DNA of 64,000 nucleotides from Paracoccus onubensis (GCF_003591515.1 NZ_QZCG01000003.1:248001-312000), one strand, 5' to 3'; counted from the first letter of the stretch, positions 43,020 through 52,052 are shown. The notes: a model not told the origin generated them from the letters alone. Program-made: numbers and translations.

Positions 43020-43673
43020 TCATGGGTTGCGGTGGTGACAATCTTTCGTGCCGGCTTTCGCGCTGGCCGAAAATAGGGCCTCTGCCCGTACGAGATCTGC
43101 GGGTGAGTTGATATTGAAGAACGGATCCATCGCGGCATATGTCCAGACGGCGCTGGCGGGGGAATATGTCCGGGCAAAACCCATGACCTTCCGTTGACCG
43201 GATTTCAGAGTATTGCGCAGGTCCCCGCGCAACCGGGTAGGCCAGATTCCGCAGGTAGGGTGAATGCGCGTTTGGCCATCGGGCGGGGCGCTGGCGGCAA
43301 GGCAGAACTGTTCCGGACCGGCATTCTCGTGCAGCCGCGATACCAGATCCGGCGGCAGGAAGGGGGTATCGGTGGGAACCGTGAGAACGCGGGGACAGCC
43401 CAGTTCCGCGGCCCAGTCCATTGCCGCAAGTATTCCGGCGAGGGGGCCGGGGCGCTCGGGGATGCTATCGGGCAGGATGGGTAGGCCATAGGGCGCGAAA
43501 CGGTCGGGATCTTCGTTTGCGTTCAACGCAATCGGGCCGCATTGCGGCGTGATACAGGCCAGAACATGGCGAAGCAGGGTTTTCCCGGCAAGCAACCGCG
43601 CATCCTTCGCGCCGCCCATACGGCTTGCATTGCCTCCGGCAAGGATGACTGCGGGAAGTGGTTCCGGTTTCAT
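43020..43673 (-). CDS. mobA: Molybdenum cofactor guanylyltransferase
   Basis: A 217-residue MobA with the nucleotidyltransferase start PAVILAGGNASRMGGAKDAR and the downstream conserved VLTVPTDTPFLPPDLVSRL. It attaches GMP to molybdopterin to give the bis-MGD cofactor used by DMSO reductase-family enzymes such as nitrate reductase and Mo-formate dehydrogenases. The formate dehydrogenase in this window is of the metal-free type and would not use it. First gene of a mobA-cobA pair. Confidence 0.93.
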   Translation of the reverse strand: MKPEPLPAVILAGGNASRMGGAKDARLLAGKTLLRHVLACITPQCGPIALNANEDPDRFAPYGLPILPDSIPERPGPLAGILAAMDWAAELGCPRVLTVPTDTPFLPPDLVSRLHENAGPEQFCLAASAPPDGQTRIHPTCGIWPTRLRGDLRNTLKSGQRKVMGFARTYSPASAVWTYAAMDPFFNINSPADLVRAEALFSASAKAGTKDCHHRNP

Positions 43674-43828
43674 GGGTTATCTTTTGCGCGCAGGGAGCTT
43701 TTCAGCAACCCTGATAATTATATGAGAGGTCCACAGAATCCCGATGTAAAACTGAACTTCGCGCTCATGGCTGCGGCGTGAAAACAAATTCGCCGCGCCC
43801 GCCTTGCGCGACGGAGCGGGAATTTCCA

Positions 43829-45484
43829 TCAATCGCCTTTGCGGACCAGTTCCGCCGCGCGGGCGCGCAGGACGAATTTCTGAACCTTCCCGGTCGAGGT
43901 CTTGGGCAGGTCTTCAAAGACAACCCGCGAGGGGCATTTGAAATTCGCCAGCCCGGTGCGACAATGAGCGATGATCTCTTCCTCGGAGATCTGCTGGCCG
44001 TTCCGTGTCTCGATGAATGCGCAGGGGGTCTCGCCCCATTTCTCGCTGGGAATGGCGACGACCGCGCAAAGAGAGACAGCCGGGTGGCGGTAAAGCTCTT
44101 CTTCCACCTCGATCGAAGAGATATTCTCGCCGCCCGAGATGATGATATCCTTGGATCGATCCTTGAGCTGCACATAGCCATCGGGATGCATGACCCCCAG
44201 ATCGCCCGAATGGAACCAGCCCCCGGTAAACGCCTCGGCAGTGGCGGCCGGGTTCTTGAGATAGCCTTTCATCACCATATTGCCGCGGAACATCACCTCG
44301 CCGATGGTTTTGCCGTCTGCGGGAACCGGCTGCATGGTTTCGGGATCCAGCACCCCGACATCGGCCAGCGACAGATAGCGCACGCCCTGACGCGCCTTGC
44401 GGGCGGCCTGCTCACCGGCGGAAAGCGTATCCCAGGCCGTGTTCCATTCGTTCACGACCGTCGGGCCGTAAGTCTCGGTCAGGCCGTAGAGATGCGTGAC
44501 CCGAAAGCCGGCATCGGCCATGGCCTGAAGCACGGTTTCAGGCGGCGGAGCGGCTGCGGTGTTGAAGATAACCGATTGCGGGAAGTCGCGCTTCTGTTCC
44601 CTGGGCGCGTTCAGCAGCGTGGACATGACGATCGGCGCGCCGCAAAGATGCGTGACGCCATGATCCGCCATTGCGTCGTAAATCGCGGCGGCACGCACCC
44701 AGCGCAGGCAGACATGCGTCCCCGCCTGAACCGGCACGGTCCAGGGAAAGCACCAGCCGTTGCAATGGAACATCGGCAGGGTCCACAGATAGACCGGATG
44801 TTTCTGCATCTCGGCATGGATGACATTGTTCAGCGCCATCAGTGCCGCGCCCCGATGGTGATAGACCACGCCCTTGGGATTGCCGGTGGTGCCTGAAGTA
44901 TAATTCAGCGAGATCGCGTCCCATTCATCCTGCGGAAGCGTGCCGGAAAAATCCGGATCGCCCGAGGCAAGGAAATCGGCGTAATCCAGGCTGCCGATCG
45001 GCGCTCCCTTCGGATGGGGAGCGTCGTCCGGATATTCGCTGTCGTCAAAATCGATCACCAGCGGTTTGACCGTTGCCCTGGCAAGCGCCTCGGACATGAC
45101 CTGCGAAAATTCGCGATCGACGATCAGCACCCGGGCCTCGGCATGATCAAGCTGGAACGCGATGGCCGCGGCATCCAGCCGGGTGTTCAGCGAATGCAGC
45201 ACCGCGCCATTCGCCATTGGCACCCCGTAATGGGCATGGATCATCGGCGGCGTGTTCGACAGCATGACCGAGACCGTATCGCCGCGCCCCACGCCTTTCG
45301 CGGCCAGAGCGGATGCGAGACGACGGCAGTTGTTCCATAATTCGGCATAAGAGCTTCGCTGGCCGCCATGGATGACCGCCGTATGATCGGGATAGATCCG
45401 TGCCGCGCGTTCAAGAAACGCAATTGGTGTCATCGGCTGGTGATTGGCCTCGCAACGTTCCAGCCCGTCTTCGTATTTGCTCAT
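43829..45484 (-). CDS. AMP-dependent acyl-CoA ligase
   Basis: A 551-residue member of the acyl-adenylate-forming family with LNYTSGTTGNPKGVVYHH (P-loop), YGLTETYGP, the hinge region GWFHSGDLGVMHPDGYVQL, and the C-terminal lysine in KTSTGKVQKFVLR. It is closest in style to medium-chain ligases and to DmdB-type methylmercaptopropionate ligases; substrate not decidable. GGGGGAAG precedes the ATG. It is the last gene of a six-gene minus-strand set that begins with CoA-transferase-like subunits. It is not PaaK, which is shorter and differs in its motifs. Confidence 0.92.
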   Translation of the reverse strand: MSKYEDGLERCEANHQPMTPIAFLERAARIYPDHTAVIHGGQRSSYAELWNNCRRLASALAAKGVGRGDTVSVMLSNTPPMIHAHYGVPMANGAVLHSLNTRLDAAAIAFQLDHAEARVLIVDREFSQVMSEALARATVKPLVIDFDDSEYPDDAPHPKGAPIGSLDYADFLASGDPDFSGTLPQDEWDAISLNYTSGTTGNPKGVVYHHRGAALMALNNVIHAEMQKHPVYLWTLPMFHCNGWCFPWTVPVQAGTHVCLRWVRAAAIYDAMADHGVTHLCGAPIVMSTLLNAPREQKRDFPQSVIFNTAAAPPPETVLQAMADAGFRVTHLYGLTETYGPTVVNEWNTAWDTLSAGEQAARKARQGVRYLSLADVGVLDPETMQPVPADGKTIGEVMFRGNMVMKGYLKNPAATAEAFTGGWFHSGDLGVMHPDGYVQLKDRSKDIIISGGENISSIEVEEELYRHPAVSLCAVVAIPSEKWGETPCAFIETRNGQQISEEEIIAHCRTGLANFKCPSRVVFEDLPKTSTGKVQKFVLRARAAELVRKGD

Positions 45485-45517
45485 CGCTTCCCCCCGATAT
45501 CACATAGCCGGTCGCTG

Positions 45518-45913
45518 TCAGCCCTTGGCAGAGCCTTTCTCGGCGACAGCATTTCCGGCCTTTTTCCATTCGCCAAATCCGCCGCGCAGCGATTGCGCCT
45601 TAAGCCCCATCTCTTGCGCCAGCTTTGCGGCCAGAAGCGAGCGCCAGCCGGACGCGCAGTAAAAGATATAGGTCTTGTCCTCGGCGAAACGGGGCTTGTG
45701 ATAGGGGCTTTCGGGGTCGATCCAGAATTCAAGCATCCCGCGCGGGGCATTGAACGCACCGGGGATCATCCCTTCGCGTTCCAGCTCGCGCGGGTCGCGG
45801 ATATCGACAAGAACGGTCTGCGGATCGTCAGGCGCTCCTGCGGCCTGCGCGACCGAAACGGATTGAACGACGGCATCGGCCTCGGCCAGCATTTCCTTGT
45901 AACCTTTGGTCAT
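45518..45913 (-). CDS. Rhodanese-like domain protein
   Basis: A 131-residue single rhodanese domain with the LVDIRDPRELEREGMIPGAF entry motif and an active-site loop CASGWRS, so the catalytic Cys is present. The ATG at 45913 lies two bases after the stop of the AhpD-like gene. Sulfur transfer or persulfide handling is the family role; its part in an acyl-CoA gene set is unknown. Confidence 0.9.
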   Translation of the reverse strand: MTKGYKEMLAEADAVVQSVSVAQAAGAPDDPQTVLVDIRDPRELEREGMIPGAFNAPRGMLEFWIDPESPYHKPRFAEDKTYIFYCASGWRSLLAAKLAQEMGLKAQSLRGGFGEWKKAGNAVAEKGSAKG

Positions 45914-45915
45914 GT

Positions 45916-46503
45916 TTAGCGTCCCATCTGGTAGAATTCTGCATTCGGCCGCATGTTTGTCACATTGGCCATCCGGTTCGACAGGCCGAAAAAGGCCGCA
46001 ATTCCTGCAATATCCCATATGTCGTCTTCGGTGAAGCCATGCGCTTTCAGGGTGTCGAAATCATTGTCAGCCACCTCTTGCGCGCGGGCAGAGACCTTCA
46101 GGCCGAAATCCAGCATCGCCTTTTGCCGGGGCGTGATATCGGCCTTGCGGTAATTGATTGCGACCTGATCGGCGATTAGCGGATCCTTGGCGCGGATGCG
46201 CAGGATCGCGCCATGCGCGACCACGCAATACTGACACTCATTCGCATTCGAGGTGGCGACCACGATCATCTCGCGTTCGGCCTTGGTCAGGTTGCCGGGC
46301 TTGTCCATCAATGCGTCGTGATAGGCGAAAAATGCCCGGAACTCGTCGGGGCGATGCGCAAGGGGCAGGAAGACATTCGGGATGAAGCCGGATTTTTCCT
46401 GAACCGCAAGGATGCGCGTCCGGATATCCTCGGGCATGTCTTCCAGCCGCGGTACGGGAAAGCGGCTGATGGGGGCGTCTGCTTTGTCGGGTTCGGTCAT
46501 CAT
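45916..46503 (-). CDS. AhpD-like (carboxymuconolactone decarboxylase family) protein
   Basis: A 195-residue helical protein with the AhpD redox motif NECQYCVVAHGA (CxxC followed by His), typical of the uncharacterised peroxidase-related subgroup. The two Cys and the His argue for a thiol-based hydroperoxidase or disulfide reductase rather than a decarboxylase. It follows the CaiB-type gene by 78 bases and precedes the rhodanese gene by two. Confidence 0.9.
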   Translation of the reverse strand: MMTEPDKADAPISRFPVPRLEDMPEDIRTRILAVQEKSGFIPNVFLPLAHRPDEFRAFFAYHDALMDKPGNLTKAEREMIVVATSNANECQYCVVAHGAILRIRAKDPLIADQVAINYRKADITPRQKAMLDFGLKVSARAQEVADNDFDTLKAHGFTEDDIWDIAGIAAFFGLSNRMANVTNMRPNAEFYQMGR

Positions 46504-46581
46504 TCAATCCTTCACGTCGGCGGGTTTCCTGCCATGCGCGTATAACGATCCGTTCTTCCGTCTTGTGCAAGAGTCCGCGGC

Positions 46582-47778
46582 TCAGACGGATTCCGGCTTT
46601 TCTACGGGATCGAGACCCGGCAGCACGTCGCGGTAGCGGTCGCTGTCCAATGCATATTCCTCCATCACCTCGGCGCTGTGCTGGGCGAATCCCGGAGGAG
46701 CGCGGCGATAGCTTGCAGGGGTGCGTGACATCTTGATCGGGCTGCCGGTGCCGCGATATTCACCTACATTCACCACCATTTCACGGTGGATCGTATGCGG
46801 ATCGGCGATCACCTGATCGATGCTGCGCACCGCGCCACAGGGCACGCCTGCCTTTATGAGACGTTCCGACAGGTCGGCGCAGTCGAAATGCGCCAGCGCG
46901 GCTTCAAGCTGACTCTTCAGGGCGTCGCGGTTGGTACTGCGCTGGCTATTGCTGACAAAACGCTCGTCCACGGGCAGATCGGGACGGTCGATCATTCGGC
47001 AAAGCGTGGCAAATTGCCTGTTGTTGCCCACAGCCAGAAAGATCGGGTCGGTGCCGGTGGCAAATGTATCATAGGGGCTGATATTCGGATGCGCATTGCC
47101 GGAAGGTTCTGCCACCTTGCCCGACAGGTAATAATTCGGAAGATGCGGATGCAGCAGCGACATGCCGCAATCATACAGGCTGACATCGATGAACTGGCCT
47201 TTGCCGCTTTCCGCCCGTTCATTCAGGGCCATCAGGATTCCGATCACCGCGTTGAGCCCGGTCGCGATGTCCACCACCGGCACGCCGACCCGCAGCGGCT
47301 GGCCGCCTTGCTCGCCATTCACACTCATGATCCCGCAAAGCGCCTGAACGGCCGCGTCATAGCCCGGAAGACCGCCCATCGGACCGTCTGCGCCGAAGCC
47401 CGAGACGCGGCAATGGATCAGCCGGGGAAAGCGGTGTGAAAGGTCGTCCTGCCCCAGACCCCAGCGTTCCAGGGTGCCGGTCTTGAAATTCTCGATCAAC
47501 ACATCGGTATTTTCCAGCATCGCCAGAAAAAGCTCTTGTCCCATCTCTTGCGACAAATCCACCGCCATGCCGCGCTTGTTGCGATTGACGCCAAGGAAAT
47601 AGCTGGCCGCATCGCCCAGAAAAGGCGGCCCCCAGCCGCGTGTCTCGTCGCCCGCCGGGGGTTCCAGCTTGATCACATCGGCCCCGTGATCAGCCAGAAT
47701 TTGCCCGGCATAGGGTCCGCCCAGCACGCGGCTGGCATCGAGAACCCTGAGATTTTTCAATGATCCGATCCCTGTCAT
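46582..47778 (-). CDS. CaiB/BaiF-type (class III) CoA-transferase
   Basis: A 398-residue class III CoA-transferase with LRVLDASRVLGGPYAGQILA near the N-terminus, NRNKRGMAVDL, and a conserved Asp in PGYDAAVQALCG, the region of the acyl-anhydride-forming Asp. Such enzymes move CoA between carboxylic acids. The ATG at 47778 overlaps the stop of the upstream subunit gene as ATGA; the frame extends to 47823 but inside that gene. Substrate unknown. Confidence 0.92.
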   Translation of the reverse strand: MTGIGSLKNLRVLDASRVLGGPYAGQILADHGADVIKLEPPAGDETRGWGPPFLGDAASYFLGVNRNKRGMAVDLSQEMGQELFLAMLENTDVLIENFKTGTLERWGLGQDDLSHRFPRLIHCRVSGFGADGPMGGLPGYDAAVQALCGIMSVNGEQGGQPLRVGVPVVDIATGLNAVIGILMALNERAESGKGQFIDVSLYDCGMSLLHPHLPNYYLSGKVAEPSGNAHPNISPYDTFATGTDPIFLAVGNNRQFATLCRMIDRPDLPVDERFVSNSQRSTNRDALKSQLEAALAHFDCADLSERLIKAGVPCGAVRSIDQVIADPHTIHREMVVNVGEYRGTGSPIKMSRTPASYRRAPPGFAQHSAEVMEEYALDSDRYRDVLPGLDPVEKPESV

Positions 47779-48542
47779 GCTGAGACTTCCTTTGCGGTTG
47801 CGCCCGCAAGATCGCGGCGCCAATCGGCGGCGAAGGCGGGATATGTTTCTTCAAGTTCATCCAGCACCCGTCCGCGAAGCAGGGAAAGCGCGGCAGCATC
47901 GGGTGGGATTGTGGTCGGGGGTGCACCCGTATGATCGAAACCGAAGCCTGTGGCGGCTTCGATCTCATCAAGATCGTGACCGGGATGGATGCTTTCCAGC
48001 CTGAAGCCCGGTCGCGTCCGGTCGAAACTGAACAGCCCTTTGCCGGTTAGCAACGCAACCGGACCGCCGGGGCGATAGACCCCGGGAGGACTGACTCCTG
48101 GGGCGCTGATGAAATCGACCTTATCGACAAAGACGCGGGGGCTGTGTTCCTCGCGGAACAGGATCACCCGCGGAACGGTGAAATAGAGATAGGCCGAACC
48201 GAAGGATCCGGGCCAGCGAACATCGCTTTGCGGATATTCTCCGGTGCCGACCAGATTGACATTGGCCTGCCCGTCGATTTGCCCGCCGCCAAGAAAGAAA
48301 GCATCCAGCCGTCCCTGACCGGCGCTATCGAACAGCTCGACCGAGCCATTGGTGAAGAAATTATGTTCGACGGAGCCAAGAATGGACAGCCGAACCCGTC
48401 TTTGCCCTTCGTCCATGGCGCGGCGCAGCATCGCCCCCGCCGCCGGAATGGGGGACGAGGCCCCCACAGCGACGCTGCGCACGCCGTCCAACAGCCGCGC
48501 AATCGTGCAGATCAGGATTTCGCGGGGCAGGGCAACGCTCAT
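47775..48542 (-). CDS. CoA-transferase-like subunit B (IpdB/GctB-like)
   Basis: A 255-residue subunit of the two-subunit CoA-transferase family, starting MSVALPREILICTIARLLDG, with VAVGASSPIPAAGAMLRRA and the NFFTNGSVELFDSAGQGRLD and GGGQIDGQANVNLVG segments. It resembles IpdB and glutaconate CoA-transferase B more than 3-oxoadipate CoA-transferase. IpdAB members hydrolyse a ring in steroid degradation instead of transferring CoA. Starts and stops overlap both neighbours as ATGA. Confidence 0.88.
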   Translation of the reverse strand: MSVALPREILICTIARLLDGVRSVAVGASSPIPAAGAMLRRAMDEGQRRVRLSILGSVEHNFFTNGSVELFDSAGQGRLDAFFLGGGQIDGQANVNLVGTGEYPQSDVRWPGSFGSAYLYFTVPRVILFREEHSPRVFVDKVDFISAPGVSPPGVYRPGGPVALLTGKGLFSFDRTRPGFRLESIHPGHDLDEIEAATGFGFDHTGAPPTTIPPDAAALSLLRGRVLDELEETYPAFAADWRRDLAGATAKEVSA

Positions 48543-49342
48543 GCCGGAACCTCGGCGCGGCTCATGTATTCGGCAAAACCGTCCTCGCTGCGGGCCGCCT
48601 TGGCGTAGCGTATCAGTTCCGATGTATCGGTGCCGTATTTGCCCCAAAGACCGTAAGGCCAGGCCCCTCGCGGCGCGACCGCGATATCGGTCACGTAAAG
48701 CGCGGGCAGGGTGCCTGCCGCGGTGGTTTCATCGGCCAGCAGACTATGTTCGACAATTCGTTCGACCGTCACCAGCGTTTCTGTGGCGGCATAGGCCATC
48801 GCAGCGAGTTCGCGCCGTCTGCCGATCCAGACATTGCCCTGCATATCGGCCATGGGCGCGTGGAAGATCGCGATATCGGGCGTGATCGCCGGGATCAGCA
48901 CGATGGGATCCGGCTGATCCGAAAAGGGATTTTCCGTCAGCTTCCAGTCATCCCGCCGGGCCAGCAGGTCAGAGCCTATCAGGCCACGCATGGGGATGAA
49001 GGGGACGCCCTTCTGCGCCGCCAGAAGGCCGGCATGAATCGCCGGACAGGTCGCATCCCGCAGCTCTATCCGCCCCTCCCTGACAGCCTGATTGAAACGC
49101 GGCGCGCCGCCTGCCTCTCCCAGCGATATCGCGCTGGTTTCCACCCGACGGACAAGCCCCGACCCGATAAGCTGATCGACCTGCAATCCCCCGGTCGGCA
49201 CACAGACCAGATGCAGATCGCCTGCACCATGTTCGATCAGCGGGCGGGTCATCGCCATCGAAACGCCCGCGTAATCCACCGGTAGCGCAACGCATTGCCC
49301 GGGTTTGACGCGACGTGCCAAAGCTTGAAGATTGGCTGTCAT
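48539..49342 (-). CDS. CoA-transferase-like subunit A (IpdA/GctA-like)
   Basis: A 267-residue partner of the subunit at 47775, with VCVPTGGLQVDQLIGSGLV, VPFIPMRGLIGSDLL and FHAPMADMQGNVWIG. GGAGGGGGAG lies directly before the ATG. It is the first gene of the six-gene set, which diverges from paaX; a palindrome lies about 40 bases upstream of its start. Confidence 0.88.
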   Translation of the reverse strand: MTANLQALARRVKPGQCVALPVDYAGVSMAMTRPLIEHGAGDLHLVCVPTGGLQVDQLIGSGLVRRVETSAISLGEAGGAPRFNQAVREGRIELRDATCPAIHAGLLAAQKGVPFIPMRGLIGSDLLARRDDWKLTENPFSDQPDPIVLIPAITPDIAIFHAPMADMQGNVWIGRRRELAAMAYAATETLVTVERIVEHSLLADETTAAGTLPALYVTDIAVAPRGAWPYGLWGKYGTDTSELIRYAKAARSEDGFAEYMSRAEVPA

Positions 49343-49382
49343 CTCCCCCTCCTTCTTTTCAATACGTTCTGAGACGCAGAGC

Positions 49383-49397
49383 TTAATTCCGAATTAA
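49383..49397. promoter_or_regulatory. Perfect palindrome upstream of the CoA-transferase operon
   Basis: TTAATTC, C, GAATTAA: perfect 7-base arms around one base, placed 41-55 bases before the subunit A start. This is the right place and size for an operator of the six-gene set; the regulator is unknown. Confidence 0.5.
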
Positions 49398-49584
49398 TGT
49401 AGGCAGAGCGAAACCGGCAAGTCAAACGGATGCCCTGCCATCCGGGAAATGGTCGCGCATCTGTGCGATCCTGAAGCGGCAGGAGGAATGAAACGGCAAG
49501 AAGCAATATCGATGCCGCGTGACAGTGGCGGCGGCAGACATTACGCTGTCAGCGGAATATATGCCCTTTTTGTGATGTCATCGA

Positions 49585-50442
49585 ATGCCAACCGAAACCG
49601 CCGCGAATGCCGTGCCCAAAGCAGTCCAGGGCATCGTCACTGCCCCGTCCCCCAAGGCGGCCTCGCTGATCGTCACGATATATGGCGATGTGGTCGAGCC
49701 GCGTGGCGGGACGTTATGGATGGGTACGCTGATCGAATGCTGCGCGATGCATGGGATCAGCGAAAGTCTTGTTCGAACGGCGGTCTCCCGGCTGGTCGGT
49801 GCGGGCCGGCTTGTCGGGGAACGGGTCGGGCGGAAAAGCTTCTACCGTCTGTCGTTGGCAGGGCAGGCCGAGTTCCGGCAGGCATCGCGCATCCTGTTCC
49901 CGCCGCCCGCGCCGCCCGAGGAATGGCTTGTCGGGTTCGCCAATAAAGAGGAACCGCCCCCCGGTTGGGTCAGGATCGGACCACAGGCGATCCTTGCGCC
50001 GCACCGCGAAGGAATGGGCATGCCGTGCGGAACGGTCATGCGGGTACAAAGCCTGACCGTGCGGGATTTGCCGGAATTCGCGGCGCAATATTGGCCGCTG
50101 GACGCAGTGGCAAAAAATTATCGCGGGTTCATCGCCCGTTTTGCGCCGGTTCGCGACGTCGCGCGGCTTGATGCTTTGTCCGGGCAGAACGCTTTGACAT
50201 TACGGTTGCGTCTGGTCGACGAATATCGCCATGCCGTCCTGGCCGATCCCCGTTTGCCCGTCGAGGCACTGCCCGGAGATTGGCCGGCGCAAGAAGCCCG
50301 CGACATCTTCCGGCAGATCTACCTGTCCCTCTCGCCCGCCGCAGACCGATTCGTCGGACGCAGCTTTGCCGCTTCGGATGGTCTTCTGCCGGAAATGACG
50401 GAGGAAACGATGAAGCGCTCTACCGATCTGCTGCGCGATTAA
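49585..50442 (+). CDS. paaX: PaaX-family phenylacetate regulator
   Basis: A 285-residue PaaX with the winged helix at about residues 25-95 (SLIVTIYGDVVEPRGGTLWM, SESLVRTAVSRLVGAGRLVG) and the C-terminal PaaX domain ending in LLPEMTEETMKRSTDLLRD. PaaX represses paa genes until phenylacetyl-CoA binds. It lies just upstream of paaA in the same direction, which fits. Another gene-like frame (50598) lies between them. Confidence 0.93.
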   Translation: MPTETAANAVPKAVQGIVTAPSPKAASLIVTIYGDVVEPRGGTLWMGTLIECCAMHGISESLVRTAVSRLVGAGRLVGERVGRKSFYRLSLAGQAEFRQASRILFPPPAPPEEWLVGFANKEEPPPGWVRIGPQAILAPHREGMGMPCGTVMRVQSLTVRDLPEFAAQYWPLDAVAKNYRGFIARFAPVRDVARLDALSGQNALTLRLRLVDEYRHAVLADPRLPVEALPGDWPAQEARDIFRQIYLSLSPAADRFVGRSFAASDGLLPEMTEETMKRSTDLLRD

Positions 50443-50483
50443 GGATTAATCTGATGATAACGCGGGATAATTTTTTTGGGCAT

Positions 50484-50530
50484 AAAACATCACAGAAAAC
50501 AGAAAAATTTTACTTTATCAGTGATGTTTT
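50484..50530. repeat. Inverted repeat after paaX
   Basis: AAAACATCAC (50484-50493) and GTGATGTTTT (50521-50530) are perfect 10-base arms around a 27-base AT-rich spacer. It could be the paaX terminator (the T-run is inside the stem) or a two-half-site operator of the paa promoter. Confidence 0.5.
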
Positions 50531-50545
50531 TGGAAGTATATTGAT

Positions 50546-50557
50546 GACCGATCGGTC
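50546..50557. promoter_or_regulatory. TetR-type operator-like palindrome upstream of paaA
   Basis: GACCGATCGGTC is a perfect 12-base palindrome of the kind bound by TetR-family proteins. It lies about 200 bases upstream of paaA. In some bacteria paa genes are controlled by a TetR-type PaaR rather than PaaX; no TetR gene is next to paa here (the nearest is at 61479). Confidence 0.45.
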
Positions 50558-50597
50558 GATGAATGGCATGCCCCGACAGACCGGCGGAGGAGAATGG

Positions 50598-50735
50598 ATG
50601 GAAAACGTAATGATCGGTGCGTTTGTGGCCCGCTGCGAAACGGGCCTGTTCTCCGGAAGCGTGAATCGGCTGGATGTGCTAGAATTGGACCATCTCGTTA
50701 CCGCGCAGGCGATCACGGCGCCCGGGCGGATCTGA
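50598..50735 (+). CDS. Possible 45-residue ORF upstream of paaA
   Basis: The ATG at 50598 is preceded by GGAGGAG at five bases, a strong site. The frame encodes 45 residues ([16 protein letters not shown] start, [19 protein letters not shown] near the end) and stops 16 bases before the paaA start. I recognise no family. Good ribosome binding and tight spacing support expression as part of the paa transcript, but its composition is not distinctive. Confidence 0.4.
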   Translation: MENVMIGAFVARCETGLFSGSVNRLDVLELDHLVTAQAITAPGRI

Positions 50736-50751
50736 AAGCGGAGGCACGGCC

Positions 50752-51750
50752 ATGTATGCTCAGATGGTGAAATCGGAAGGCATGAAATCGTCGGAGGAGA
50801 TGTCCCCCGAGGACCGCGCCTTTCAGGACCGCATCGACCGGGGCGAAAAGATCGAGCCCAAGGAATGGATGCCGGAGGGTTATCGCAAGACGCTGATCCG
50901 CCAGATCGGCCAGCACGCCCATAGCGAGATTGTCGGCCAATTGCCCGAAGGCAACTGGATCACCCGCGCGCCAACGCTGGAACGCAAGGCGATCCTGCTG
51001 GCAAAGGTTCAGGACGAGGCGGGGCATGGTCTGTATCTTTACAGTGCTGCCGAAACCCTTGGCGTCAGCCGCGACGAGCTGCTGGAAAAGCTGCATTCGG
51101 GCGCGATGAAATACAGCTCCATCTTCAACTACCCGACGCTGACATGGGCGGATATGGGCGCGGTCGGCTGGCTGGTCGATGGCGCGGCGATCATGAATCA
51201 GGTGCCACTGCAACGAACCTCTTATGGCCCCTACAGCCGGGCGATGATCCGCATCTGCAAAGAGGAAAGCTTTCACCAGCGTCAGGGCTATGCGATCATG
51301 ATGAAGATGGCGCAGGGCACACCCGAGCAGCACGAGATGGCGCAGGACGCGCTGAACCGCTTCTGGTTCCCGGCGCTGATGATGTTCGGGCCTTCCGACA
51401 AGGACTCGGTCCATTCCGCGCAGTCCATGGCGTGGAAGATCAAGATGAACACCAATGACGAGTTGCGCCAGAAATTCGTCGATGAAACCGTGCCGCAGGC
51501 CGAATATCTGGGACTGACCGTCCCCGATGAGATGCTGAAATGGAACGATGAGCGCGGCCATTACGATTTCGCCGAACCCGACTGGCAGGAATTCTTCGAG
51601 GTCATCAAGGGCAATGGCCCCTGCAATCAGGAACGGCTGGAGGCCCGTCGCCGCGCCTGGGACGAAGGCGCATGGTTCCGTGACGGTCTGACCGCCTATG
51701 CCGGAAAGGCTGCGGCGCGCCGGGCGGGCGCCTCTGTCGCAGCCGAATAA
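50752..51750 (+). CDS. paaA: 1,2-phenylacetyl-CoA epoxidase, subunit A
   Basis: A 332-residue catalytic subunit. Di-iron motifs are visible: Glu and His in [17 protein letters not shown], and Glu and His in [12 protein letters not shown]. With PaaC it forms the core that converts phenylacetyl-CoA to the ring 1,2-epoxide using O2 and electrons from PaaE. GGAGG lies upstream of the ATG. First clear structural gene of the paa operon. Confidence 0.97.
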   Translation: MYAQMVKSEGMKSSEEMSPEDRAFQDRIDRGEKIEPKEWMPEGYRKTLIRQIGQHAHSEIVGQLPEGNWITRAPTLERKAILLAKVQDEAGHGLYLYSAAETLGVSRDELLEKLHSGAMKYSSIFNYPTLTWADMGAVGWLVDGAAIMNQVPLQRTSYGPYSRAMIRICKEESFHQRQGYAIMMKMAQGTPEQHEMAQDALNRFWFPALMMFGPSDKDSVHSAQSMAWKIKMNTNDELRQKFVDETVPQAEYLGLTVPDEMLKWNDERGHYDFAEPDWQEFFEVIKGNGPCNQERLEARRRAWDEGAWFRDGLTAYAGKAAARRAGASVAAE

Positions 51751-51764
51751 AGGGGTAGCAACCG

Positions 51765-52052
51765 ATGTCCAAAAAGGAATGGCCGCTATGGGAAATCTTC
51801 ATCCGGGGTCAGCACGGGCTGAATCACCGGCATGTGGGCAGTCTGCATGCGCCGGATGCCGAGATGGCCGTCAACAATGCCCGTGACGTCTATACCCGCC
51901 GCAAGGAGGGTGTTTCGATCTGGGTGGTGAAATCCACCGATATCACCGCGTCGGCCCCGTCTGCGAAGGGCCCGCTGTTCGATCCGGCGGAAAGCAAGGT
52001 CTACCGGCACCCCACCTTCTTCGATATTCCCGATGATGTGGGGCATATGTGA
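51765..52052 (+). CDS. paaB: 1,2-phenylacetyl-CoA epoxidase, subunit B
   Basis: A 95-residue PaaB with WPLWEIFIRGQHGLNHRHVG and NARDVYTRRKEGVSIWVVKS, the whole of the small family domain. PaaB bridges PaaAC dimers and is needed for activity. Its stop overlaps the paaC start. Confidence 0.96.
   Translation: MSKKEWPLWEIFIRGQHGLNHRHVGSLHAPDAEMAVNNARDVYTRRKEGVSIWVVKSTDITASAPSAKGPLFDPAESKVYRHPTFFDIPDDVGHM

Noticed and set aside
43829..45484. Acyl-CoA ligase as phenylacetate-CoA ligase PaaK
   Set aside because: The length, motifs and position (separate divergent operon) do not match PaaK, so the paa pathway start is probably elsewhere.
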